Shown: in pieces, positions 1 to 6,829 of the stretch
How positions within the stretch are numbered: the stretch's first letter is position 1
Layout of the letters: every line of letters begins with the position of its first letter
DNA from: Taibaiella lutea
GTDB taxonomy: Bacteria; Bacteroidota; Bacteroidia; Chitinophagales; Chitinophagaceae
Reading direction: 5' to 3'
Assembly (NCBI RefSeq): GCF_008629695.1
Contig: NZ_VWSH01000001.1
Span: 213,990 to 277,989, forward strand
DNA length: 64,000 nt
Made by a program: the position numbers and the translations under genes
The notes under the pieces: generated by a model
Seen by the model: the letters and a program-made list of their open reading frames with translations, nothing else
Told to the model about the DNA's origin: nothing
Database searches by the model: none

Positions 1-156
1 ATATAAATAAATGTACGATAAGAAAACAGTGCAAAAACAACAAAAAAGCATCCAAGGCCATAGCTGTTTTATTTTATATATTATTTTACTAAAATCTATT
101 CCTTTTTCTTCATTTAGGTCATCCCATTTTCGGAATGATGAAAGTTTATCTTCCAT
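1..156 (-). CDS. Exopolysaccharide chain-length/transport protein (Wzc-like), N-terminal fragment
   Basis: The minus strand reads from an ATG at 156 through 52 codons to the window edge without a stop. It begins MEDKLSSFRKWDD, and after a charged cytoplasmic segment enters a hydrophobic helix (WPWMLFCCFC and onward). This is how Wzc-type polysaccharide co-polymerases begin: a short cytoplasmic tail and then the first membrane helix. It lies 39 bases downstream of a Wza-like export lipoprotein on the same strand, the usual partner, so the two probably form one operon. Whether a tyrosine-kinase domain follows cannot be seen here. The family call is inferred from order and topology rather than from a catalytic motif. 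Confidence 0.65.
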   Translation of the reverse strand, partial: MEDKLSSFRKWDDLNEEKGIDFSKIIYKIKQLWPWMLFCCFCTVFLSYIYLY

Positions 157-195
157 TTTAAAAATCTATTGAGCTTCTTTTAAAAAAACGTAAAA

Positions 196-1038
196 CTATA
201 GTCGGGCAATCAGAACAACAATTAAAGAGAGAGTTGATGTAAAAAGTGCATAATATCGCAACATAGCAGTATCATTTGCTGAAGCCTTACCTTTACTTGG
301 TTGGACATATATTACGTCGCCTTGCTTTAAATAAAAATATGGAGACTGATATATATTTGAAGATGTCAGATCAAAACGAACAATTGTCTGTTTCCCGTTT
401 TCCTTTCTAGATAATAGGACATTATCTCGCAAACCAAAAATTGTCAAGTCTCCTGCTTGTCCAATGGCATCTAAAATACTGACTCTTTCTCCATTAATTA
501 AATAAGAACCGGGTCTACCCACTTCCCCAATAACAGTAATTTTGAAATTTGCGATCTGGACATTGACAATTGGATCTTTGTAATAACTTTTTGCTTTCTC
601 TCTGATAGCTTCTTTTGCTTCAGCCGTGGTCAGGCCCCCTACTTTAATTTTACCTGCTATAGGTAATTCAATTATACCGTCATCATCCACTAAATATCCA
701 AATACAGCATTTGTATTGCCATTAGGAGCAACTGAAGCAGAAGCCCCTTGTTGAGGCGTCGTATTATAATTATTTCTTAAAGAGGCATTTAAATCAGGAT
801 CTATAGTTTGTATTGTAACATTTAATATATCACCATTTTGAATTGTTATATCCTCAATTTTAGTGACAGGGATTTGTATGCCGTTTTTATAAACAATATT
901 GGAGGAATCAGAAGATATATCTTGAAAATAGGATATTCTTTTATTGCTGACGCATGATGAAATAGAAAATAAAATTACAAATAATAAACTAACTAAATAA
1001 AAGTTCTTGATGATACGGCTTTCAGTAAAATAATTCAC
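196..1038 (-). CDS. Polysaccharide export lipoprotein, Wza/SLBB family
   Basis: This 280-residue protein has a lipoprotein signal ending at Cys29 (ISSC). It is followed by a polysaccharide-export domain (about residues 60-160, including the segment GDILNVTIQT) and an SLBB-like domain (about 165-245, VIGEVGRPGSYLINGER). A single hydrophobic C-terminal helix closes the protein (YYALFTSTLSLIVVLIARL). Wza-family proteins form the outer-membrane channel through which capsule or exopolysaccharide leaves the cell. The length and the C-terminal helix match the shorter Bacteroidota versions. A Wzc-like gene follows 39 bases downstream. No clear promoter motif is visible upstream. Confidence 0.88.
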   Translation of the reverse strand: MNYFTESRIIKNFYLVSLLFVILFSISSCVSNKRISYFQDISSDSSNIVYKNGIQIPVTKIEDITIQNGDILNVTIQTIDPDLNASLRNNYNTTPQQGASASVAPNGNTNAVFGYLVDDDGIIELPIAGKIKVGGLTTAEAKEAIREKAKSYYKDPIVNVQIANFKITVIGEVGRPGSYLINGERVSILDAIGQAGDLTIFGLRDNVLLSRKENGKQTIVRFDLTSSNIYQSPYFYLKQGDVIYVQPSKGKASANDTAMLRYYALFTSTLSLIVVLIARL

Positions 1039-1068
1039 TTGCTAATGATTATATTTTTATTAAAATAT

Positions 1069-1105
1069 AGGCTCTGTCGAATCAAATAGTTAATTGACAG
1101 AGCCT
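1069..1105 (-). terminator. Hairpin terminator after the lipoprotein gene
   Basis: A perfect 10-bp stem (AGGCTCTGTC with GACAGAGCCT) encloses a 17-base loop. On the minus strand it is followed by an AT-rich tract. It sits between the lipoprotein gene that ends at 1146 and the Wza-like gene that starts at 1038, so it probably separates two transcription units. Confidence 0.5.
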
Positions 1106-1145
1106 TAAAATAATTCATTTGAAATTTAAATAAATCAATTTCAAA

Positions 1146-2744
1146 TTATTGACAGAACGTCGCAATCTGATCTTGAGGAACTACTATTGTCCTTTGATAA
1201 TTTACAGCATCTACATTGCGAGTCTTAAGGAAAACCTTATTACCACCCCAGATAACTTTAAAATCATATGTTGAATTCAAGCTTAAATTGGTAGTTGAAA
1301 AATAACCTTGCTGTACCTGACCTAATAATTGATAAGCACTACCAGAACCTGTAGCACGATACCAAACATCCACTGTAGGCCTAACAATAGGATTAGTAGA
1401 GTTATTAGGACATTGTCCCTGAATATCAAAATTGATTGGAGTCAATACAGGAATGCTCAATGTAATCGTTGGTGTGCTACCACACAATGCGCCGGAATAA
1501 ACACCAACCGGATTACCATCTCTCACCATGAAATTTGACTGGCTGTTAGCAGCAGTATTTCTATATACTTTAACATTCAAATTGCCGGTAGGTACATTAT
1601 CAAAAGTAACTGTTCCGCCATTTGCAACCTGAACAAGGAATCCTGAAACAAGAGGAATATTAGGTTCATTCGCAGCAAATATATCCACTAAAAAGCTCTC
1701 TGATGATGCTAAACCCGTGTTAAATACAATTGAAGAACTGTTACAAATATCTTCCATTACAGCTAAGTTGTAATAAGTAAGGTGGGAAGTAGGAAAACTT
1801 GCTTCCAAGCCGTTTGCACCATTCGTAATTGTTGCAACCTGCTCATAACTCCATTGACCAGTTGCAATCTGATAGCTCCAAACCGGTATTGTCTGGCCTG
1901 CAGCAAACAAAGTCCCGGTAGCTGGGTTAATTTGTGTGCCATCAATACCCATATGTAAAGTAATAGGTTGTGAAAACGTTTTTACATCCGTGTTACCTAC
2001 AGCCATTGTAATATCAGCAAAACCTGCAGTACGGAAACGGCCTGCAACTGTATTACCACTTGCATCTTTAATATTATCAGAAGCTGTTCCTCCGGGGAAT
2101 GCACTTAAAGATCCAGGATCTGTAGAACCAAAACTTACAACAGTACTTGTTAAAGTTGAACCGGTAATAACATTACCTGCTTCATCCTTGAAAGAAGTAC
2201 CTGATGGAATATCAATGGACACGACCTGATCACCCGGTTGAGCATCTGCAGGAGGAGGAATCACTACATCTGTAGCTGTACTACCACCTGTCAAAGGAGT
2301 ACTTGTTTGTTGTACATTTACACCACTTGGCGGGTTATCAATATTAACCATGCTTACGTTAACCAATTTGATAGGTTGACCCGCTTTAATTGTAATAGGA
2401 ATAAGCGCTGTTAAATAACCAGGGGCTTCTGCTTTAACTGTAAAAGTAGCAGGGTTTCCTTCAGTTGGATTTGCTTTATACAATAAACCTAATGATATAA
2501 TTCCATCAACTACATTGTAAGTTTTTACACCGCTAATCTCGTAAACATCATTTGCATTCTGACCGGTAATTGTAAGTGTAATATTGGCAGGCGCTTTAGC
2601 TGTTTTCGGATCATAGAAATTCATAGTAACCGTGTGGTCAAACGGTTTAGGATTAATACTGAATGTAAAATCCTTTGTAGGTTTGGTACATTGCGTAAAA
2701 CAAACACTGAATAATGCTACTGCTATATATAATATTTTTTTCAT
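1146..2744 (-). CDS. Large secreted lipoprotein of unknown function
   Basis: The 532-residue protein begins with a lipoprotein signal (MKKILYIAVALFSVCFTQC, lipid Cys19). The mature part is rich in Thr, Ser, Gly and Asn and looks like a string of beta-sandwich modules. An early carboxypeptidase-regulatory-like segment (FTVKAEAPGYLTALIPITI) is followed by a Pro/Thr linker (about residues 145-170). A middle region (IDIPSGTSFKDEAGNVITG) recalls extracellular FAM171/ZU5-like folds, and the C-terminal beta-rich region contains several Cys. No catalytic motif was found. It lies 41 bases before a predicted outer-membrane barrel gene on the same strand, so the two may work together at the cell surface. 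I do not recognise a function. Confidence 0.8.
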   Translation of the reverse strand: MKKILYIAVALFSVCFTQCTKPTKDFTFSINPKPFDHTVTMNFYDPKTAKAPANITLTITGQNANDVYEISGVKTYNVVDGIISLGLLYKANPTEGNPATFTVKAEAPGYLTALIPITIKAGQPIKLVNVSMVNIDNPPSGVNVQQTSTPLTGGSTATDVVIPPPADAQPGDQVVSIDIPSGTSFKDEAGNVITGSTLTSTVVSFGSTDPGSLSAFPGGTASDNIKDASGNTVAGRFRTAGFADITMAVGNTDVKTFSQPITLHMGIDGTQINPATGTLFAAGQTIPVWSYQIATGQWSYEQVATITNGANGLEASFPTSHLTYYNLAVMEDICNSSSIVFNTGLASSESFLVDIFAANEPNIPLVSGFLVQVANGGTVTFDNVPTGNLNVKVYRNTAANSQSNFMVRDGNPVGVYSGALCGSTPTITLSIPVLTPINFDIQGQCPNNSTNPIVRPTVDVWYRATGSGSAYQLLGQVQQGYFSTTNLSLNSTYDFKVIWGGNKVFLKTRNVDAVNYQRTIVVPQDQIATFCQ

Positions 2745-2785
2745 CTTGTATTTTTGTTAGATTTATTAAGTCGTTGGTTTTATAC

Positions 2786-3520
2786 TTAAAATTTGTAATT
2801 AAATCCTAACTGAAGTGTCGGCAACCAACGATAATTTTTAAGGTTATCTGCCAATTGCTGACGATTTGTTTCATTACCTACCAGATAACCGGTAGTTGAC
2901 ATATTTACTTCAGGGCGTGTTAAAGCATAATAAGTACCCAAATCAAGTGATAAACCAAAATGATTGGTGCTGATCAGATTTTGCCAGCCTAATCCGGCAT
3001 ATAAACCAATTGTATTCAAACTAACTTTACTTTCAACATATCCCATACGTTCAGGATCATCGTTGATATTGATATCACCATAATAGTAATCTCCGACAGG
3101 AATAGATCTGGCTGTACTTTTACCGCCCATATAACCTGCAACACCCGCAGTAAGGTGGAAATTAGGACCGAAAACAAACCAATCTCCAAAGAAATGAAGC
3201 TGGAACGCTTGAGTTTTATAGTCTGTTTTTACAGTGTATTGACCAATTTCATCAGTTTTACTGTAATTGAATTTTGGGATATAGCCAAAACCTGCTCTTA
3301 AATTAAATCGTTTGTTCAGGTTACCGCAAAACTCAAGACCAACTCCTGAAGTTCCTACTGACAGTCCTACAGATGTCGGTTGAATGAAAAAGCCTTTCTT
3401 TTCTTTTTCAACTTTAGCTTCACCTTTTGCACCTTGCATAAGGTCATCCTGTGCTGAAGCAGTATTGAAGCAAAATGCCGCTGCAAGGATTGTCATAGCC
3501 GTTAAATAAATTTTTTGCAT
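2786..3520 (-). CDS. Outer-membrane beta-barrel protein, porin-like
   Basis: The 244-residue protein has a cleavable signal peptide (MQKIYLTAMTILAAAFCFNTASAQ). It then shows alternating amphipathic strands (VGLSVGTSGVGLEFCGNL, FNLRAGFGYI, AFQLHFFGDWFVFGPNFHL) and ends in a phenylalanine (LQLGFNYKF), the typical barrel-insertion signal. The fold prediction is firm, but the cargo or role is unknown. It precedes the lipoprotein gene on the same strand with a 41-base gap and probably shares its transcript. Its upstream region is the long non-coding stretch described separately. Confidence 0.8.
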   Translation of the reverse strand: MQKIYLTAMTILAAAFCFNTASAQDDLMQGAKGEAKVEKEKKGFFIQPTSVGLSVGTSGVGLEFCGNLNKRFNLRAGFGYIPKFNYSKTDEIGQYTVKTDYKTQAFQLHFFGDWFVFGPNFHLTAGVAGYMGGKSTARSIPVGDYYYGDININDDPERMGYVESKVSLNTIGLYAGLGWQNLISTNHFGLSLDLGTYYALTRPEVNMSTTGYLVGNETNRQQLADNLKNYRWLPTLQLGFNYKF

Positions 3521-4183
3521 AATTGGAGTTTTAATAATTGCTGATTTTGGATTTAATGATAAAGTTTGGTTATGGTTTTATTTATAGAACAAAAAAATTA
3601 TTACAACACAATAAGTGCAGCCTCATTTCCGATCTGCACTCTACATCAGTGTTTAAACTTTCCCGAATATCTCTTTATTATTGTCTTTAGCTAAAGACAA
3701 TAAATCAAACATAAACCATTGGGAAAATGGCAAAAATTTTGGCATATTTTCAAATTTAATTGACTATAATATGGGTTTGATATTATCTGTCAATGATATA
3801 AAAATAAAACGATACGTCATTCCGTCTGATAGAAAAACAAACCGTAAAGAACAAATCAAAAATGATTTATTATGTATCCAAAAACGAAATTAATCTGAAA
3901 CACTAGTTGATGTGATTTCACTACAGTGAAAGGATTAAATCTTGTATTCTGGTCAATTGGCTTCAGGAGTGGTCAATTCCCGCTATTGGTCTTCTGCAAA
4001 TAAATAAAAACAATTACATTATCAACAGAATCTTTCAATTTCAGCACAAATGTACTACAATATTCCAAAAGAGCAAACTTTTCAATTTTTCTTTACAGAA
4101 AGAAAACAATAGAGTAATATAAAATTCCATTTAATATATTTAAGTGTAAATTTTTATTATAAAAACAAATACAAATAATAAAA
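3521..4183. other. 663-base stretch with no credible gene, containing dyad and direct repeats
   Basis: No convincing coding region was found. A 70-codon TTG-start frame at 3681-3893 has no ribosome-binding site and no family resemblance. Visible structures are a perfect 26-bp palindrome at 3678-3703 (half-site TTATTGTCTTTAG), a 16-base dyad TTTCACT-AC-AGTGAAA at 3916-3931, and two copies of TGGTCAATT at 3950-3958 and 3970-3978. The direct repeats are 20 bases apart centre to centre, about two helical turns. The region lies upstream of the barrel gene that starts at 3520, so these may be regulator sites for it. Confidence 0.6.
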
Positions 4184-4936
4184 TTAAATATTTTTATTTA
4201 AAAAAGGATATGCTTTTAAAGTTTGTATAACCGAAGGCTGATAGATACTGAGTAAAGCCCCAAGATGCCGCTCATGATGAATATCGGTACCTGCAAATTC
4301 GTATAAACCTTCTTTCAATATTTTTTCGGCAAATAACTTGATATGCTTACCGTAATATCCTGACAATGCAATTGTATTTAACTGAAATAAACAACCTGCA
4401 TCTTTTAGTTTCTGCAAAGTGTCAATAGATGCATCAATATAAAAGTTATAACGTTCCGGATGTGCCAACACAGGTTTATAGCCTCTTGTCTGCAATTCAA
4501 AAATCACCTGCATTAAATTACGATCCTCTTGTACAAAACCCATTTCAAACAAAACATGTTCTCCATCTAAAGTCAACAATTGCTCATTTGATGCAAGTTT
4601 TTTCATTAAACTTTCGTCAATCATGTATTCGGCAGCAGCATGTACTTCCAGATTAATACTATTTTCTCTTACTGCATCTTTCAAATTTTCAAGACCGGTA
4701 AGTATTGTTGATTCTGCATTTGGAAAATAATCGAGACTTATGTGAGGTGTTGTGACAATTTTTGAAAATCCGGCTTCTTGCAGCTTTTGCAACAATGATA
4801 ATGATTGTTCCATATCTGCCGTACCATCATCAATGCCCGGAATCAAATGAGAATGCATGTCCGTTTTAAGGAAAGACCAATTTACAGAAGGTATATCACT
4901 GGGTTGTTTTTCTTTTTTTTTGAGGAAGCCGAACAT
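4184..4936 (-). CDS. PHP-family tyrosine-protein phosphatase, CpsB/CapC (YwqE) type
   Basis: The PHP metal-binding motif is at the start (TDMHSHLIPGIDDGT, His28 and His30). Further metal ligands follow (TTPHIS, HPERYNFY, GTDIHH), covering the whole 250-residue family length. Enzymes of this family are manganese-dependent phosphotyrosine phosphatases that reset the Wzc-like kinase in capsule synthesis, which fits the Wza/Wzc genes at the window start. I place the start at the ATG at 4936 (MFGFLKKK), the usual family start. An ATG 36 bases further upstream (4972) would leave almost no leader after the TATTTTTG promoter element at 4980-4987. Confidence 0.88.
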   Translation of the reverse strand: MFGFLKKKEKQPSDIPSVNWSFLKTDMHSHLIPGIDDGTADMEQSLSLLQKLQEAGFSKIVTTPHISLDYFPNAESTILTGLENLKDAVRENSINLEVHAAAEYMIDESLMKKLASNEQLLTLDGEHVLFEMGFVQEDRNLMQVIFELQTRGYKPVLAHPERYNFYIDASIDTLQKLKDAGCLFQLNTIALSGYYGKHIKLFAEKILKEGLYEFAGTDIHHERHLGALLSIYQPSVIQTLKAYPFLNKNI

Positions 4937-4979
4937 TATAGTATTGTGTAAATTGGTTAAATCTAAATTCAAAATTAAT

Positions 4980-4987
4980 CAAAAATA
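4980..4987 (-). promoter_or_regulatory. -7 promoter element for the PHP phosphatase
   Basis: Read on the minus strand this is TATTTTTG, matching the Bacteroidota -7 consensus TAnnTTTG. Transcription would start near 4975 and give a leader of about 39 bases to the ATG at 4936. No good -33 TTTG is seen. Confidence 0.4.
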
Positions 4988-5166
4988 GACAGTGAAAATA
5001 ATTTGTGATGATATAGCTTCAAAATAAGGAGTCTCTCTAATAATCATAAACGATAAAAAAAAGCAACACAACCCAAACATGTGGCTTTCTTGTTGGATTA
5101 TAAAAAATAACGCTTATTTTTATCCGCATTTAATCATTAATGCGATAATCCAATATTTAACCTTGT

Positions 5167-5757
5167 ATGAAAAGATTTTTCAAGCTTCTTGGAATTATTA
5201 TTTTGCTTTTGGTCATAATTATATTGGTAGCCGGCTTTTTTATCTCTCCAAAATTTCATTTCGAAAAAAGCATAGTTATAAATGCCCCAAAAGAAGAAGT
5301 ATGGAAAAATATAAGCACATTTTCCAATTTTGAAAAATGGGATCCATGGAGTATTCAGGATCCGAAAATTCAAAAATCTATTTCCGGAACAGACGGAACA
5401 CCCGGCGCAACATATAGTTGGATCGGCAATGATGATGTCGGTACCGGAAGCCAGACTTTTATAGAGATTGCGCCATTCGATCACATCAACATCGATCTGG
5501 AATTCAAAGAACCATTTGAAAAGAAAGCTGCAGTAAAATATATCTTATTGCCTGATGGGAACAAAACAAAGATTACATGGTCGTTTGATACAGAATTCAG
5601 TTATCCATGGAATGCAGTTAGTAGCTTGTTTATGAATCTTGATAAAAGAATGGACAAAGACTTTTCGACAGGCCTTGCAAATCTTAAAAAGCTTTGCGAA
5701 AGCAACGTAACATACATTACTTACAATTGTAAAGAATCGGTAAAAACACTTCATTAA
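5167..5757 (+). CDS. SRPBCC (START-like) family protein with N-terminal membrane anchor
   Basis: The 196-residue protein opens with one membrane helix (FFKLLGIIILLLVIIILVAGFFI). A START/polyketide-cyclase-like domain follows: IVINAPKEEVWKNISTFSNFEKWDPW is the typical first strand and helix, and the C-terminal helix runs through DKRMDKDFSTGLANLKKLCE. SRPBCC proteins bind hydrophobic ligands in a deep cavity, and the ligand here is unknown. The gene stands alone between the divergent phosphatase gene and the HU gene. A transport-related protein is possible, but the domain pattern is clear. Confidence 0.8.
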   Translation: MKRFFKLLGIIILLLVIIILVAGFFISPKFHFEKSIVINAPKEEVWKNISTFSNFEKWDPWSIQDPKIQKSISGTDGTPGATYSWIGNDDVGTGSQTFIEIAPFDHINIDLEFKEPFEKKAAVKYILLPDGNKTKITWSFDTEFSYPWNAVSSLFMNLDKRMDKDFSTGLANLKKLCESNVTYITYNCKESVKTLH

Positions 5758-5841
5758 AAGAACACAATCATCGATTAATTTTCAGACCATATCGTCCGAT
5801 TTTATTTTTTGTCAGTCAGTAGCAACTAATGAAAATATTAG

Positions 5842-5849
5842 TACATTTG
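5842..5849 (+). promoter_or_regulatory. -7 promoter element for the HU gene
   Basis: TACATTTG matches TAnnTTTG and would start a transcript near 5855, about 32 bases before the HU start codon. The -33 region is not well matched. Confidence 0.4.
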
Positions 5850-5886
5850 TTATACATCCATTCTTAACTCCAAAAAAAATGTAATC

Positions 5887-6168
5887 ATGAACAAAGCAGA
5901 ACTAATAGATATGCTTGCTAAAGATGCATCGCTTACAAAGGCACAAGCGAACGAAGCGCTTGATGCGCTGACAAATGGCGTAGTGAATGCCTTGAAAAAA
6001 GGTGATCGTATTACACTTGTTGGTTTTGGTACTTTTTCTGTTTCAGAGCGAAGTGCTCGTAACGGACGTAACCCACAAACGGGTGCGGTTATAAAAATTA
6101 AAGCTAAGAAAGTTCCCAAATTCAAGGCAGGGAAGGAGTTTTCTACAAAAATTGGAGGAAAAAAATAA
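5887..6168 (+). CDS. HU-family nucleoid DNA-binding protein
   Basis: The 93-residue protein is a full-length HU/IHF-family protein. It has the N-terminal helical dimerisation part (MNKAELIDMLAKDASLTKAQ), a glycine-rich turn (LVGFGTFSV), and the DNA-intercalating arm with the family signature GRNPQTG at residues 60-66. The C-terminal lysine-rich helix is present. It bends and compacts DNA as a dimer. Expression is probably monocistronic: a -7 element lies at 5842-5849 and a hairpin terminator at 6193-6218. Confidence 0.95.
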   Translation: MNKAELIDMLAKDASLTKAQANEALDALTNGVVNALKKGDRITLVGFGTFSVSERSARNGRNPQTGAVIKIKAKKVPKFKAGKEFSTKIGGKK

Positions 6169-6192
6169 AAATCTTACTATATAAGTATTAAG

Positions 6193-6218
6193 AACCCATG
6201 ATTATTTCATGGGTTTTT
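6193..6218 (+). terminator. Rho-independent terminator after HU
   Basis: A 9-bp stem (AACCCATGA with TCATGGGTT) and a 5-base loop are followed by a T-rich run, 24 bases after the HU stop codon. Confidence 0.8.
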
Positions 6219-6260
6219 GTATTTTCGCGCATTATTAATTTCAATTAAAAACAGATTACC

Positions 6261-6374
6261 ATGGGTAGAGGTGACAATCGCACTAAAAAAGGAAAAATCT
6301 TCAGTGGCACTTTCGGTAACGTTCGTCCGGCTAAAGTAAGAAAAACAGCAGCAGCTAAAAAAGCAAAAGCTTAA
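6261..6374 (+). CDS. 30S ribosomal protein THX, 37 residues
   Basis: A small basic protein, MGRGDNRTKKGKIFSGTFG and onward, ends in an Ala/Lys tail (KTAAAKKAKA). The pattern MGkGDxxTxxGKIfxGTFGxxRP is the signature of the small subunit protein THX (bS22/Thx type), which sits in a cavity of the 16S rRNA head in Thermus and is common in Bacteroidota. The gene is short and easily missed. Its start ATG follows the HU terminator by about 40 bases, and it is closed by its own terminator. Confidence 0.88.
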   Translation: MGRGDNRTKKGKIFSGTFGNVRPAKVRKTAAAKKAKA

Positions 6375-6380
6375 TAAAAA

Positions 6381-6407
6381 AACCTTCCTAATCCGGAAGG
6401 TTTTTTT
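6381..6407 (+). terminator. Rho-independent terminator after THX
   Basis: An 8-bp stem (AACCTTCC with GGAAGGTT) and a 6-base loop are followed by a run of T, 7 bases after the THX stop codon. Confidence 0.85.
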
Positions 6408-6474
6408 CATTGGAAGCAGTTGATATTTATACGTTAAGGACTTTATTAATAGTTTATGGTACGCAAAAACTAAA

Positions 6475-6482
6475 TATCTTTG
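6475..6482 (+). promoter_or_regulatory. -7 promoter element for the PspC-like gene
   Basis: TATCTTTG matches TAnnTTTG. A TTTA at 6453-6456 lies 18 bases upstream as a partial -33 element. The predicted start of transcription is about 25 bases before the ATG at 6513. Confidence 0.5.
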
Positions 6483-6512
6483 TATTAGAGTAATCAGAAC
6501 TCTGTAGCATTT

Positions 6513-6746
6513 ATGAAAAGCCCTTTGTACAAAATAAAAAATTATATTGAATGGCAAGCCTTTGGCGTATGCAGTGCTTTAGGCGAAAAACTCGGCATTG
6601 CCACTTCCCGCATAAGGTTATGGTTTATTTACATTTCTTTTCTTACGTTAGGTTCACCGCTTATCATTTATATGATTCTTGCTTTCTGGATGAATATTCA
6701 AAATTACATCTGGCAGCATAAGCGCAATCCTTTGCGTTGGAGATAA
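6513..6746 (+). CDS. PspC-domain small membrane protein
   Basis: The 77-residue protein has the PspC layout. A short N-terminal segment (AFGVCSALGEKLGIATSRIRLWFI) contains the conserved 'GVcsaLGeklgi..srIRl.fi' pattern. A hydrophobic hairpin follows (YISFLTLGSPLIIYMILAFWM) and then a basic tail. PspC proteins act in envelope-stress responses, but no other psp gene is nearby, so the role is open. The gene is flanked by a -7 element and a bidirectional terminator. Confidence 0.82.
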   Translation: MKSPLYKIKNYIEWQAFGVCSALGEKLGIATSRIRLWFIYISFLTLGSPLIIYMILAFWMNIQNYIWQHKRNPLRWR

Positions 6747-6765
6747 TAATACTTATGATTAAACG

Positions 6766-6796
6766 GAAAGCGTCCTTTGTAATAAAGGACGCTTTC
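6766..6796. terminator. Bidirectional terminator between convergent genes
   Basis: A perfect 13-bp stem (GAAAGCGTCCTTT with AAAGGACGCTTTC) and 5-base loop lie between the PspC-like gene (plus) and the M13 peptidase (minus). Confidence 0.8.
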
Positions 6797-6829
6797 TGCT
6801 TAATTTAACTACTGATATAAATTTGACAA

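Noticed and set aside
3681-3893. 70-codon open frame from a TTG in the long gap
   Set aside because: It starts inside the palindrome, has no ribosome-binding site, no domain resemblance and unusual composition, so it is more likely chance.
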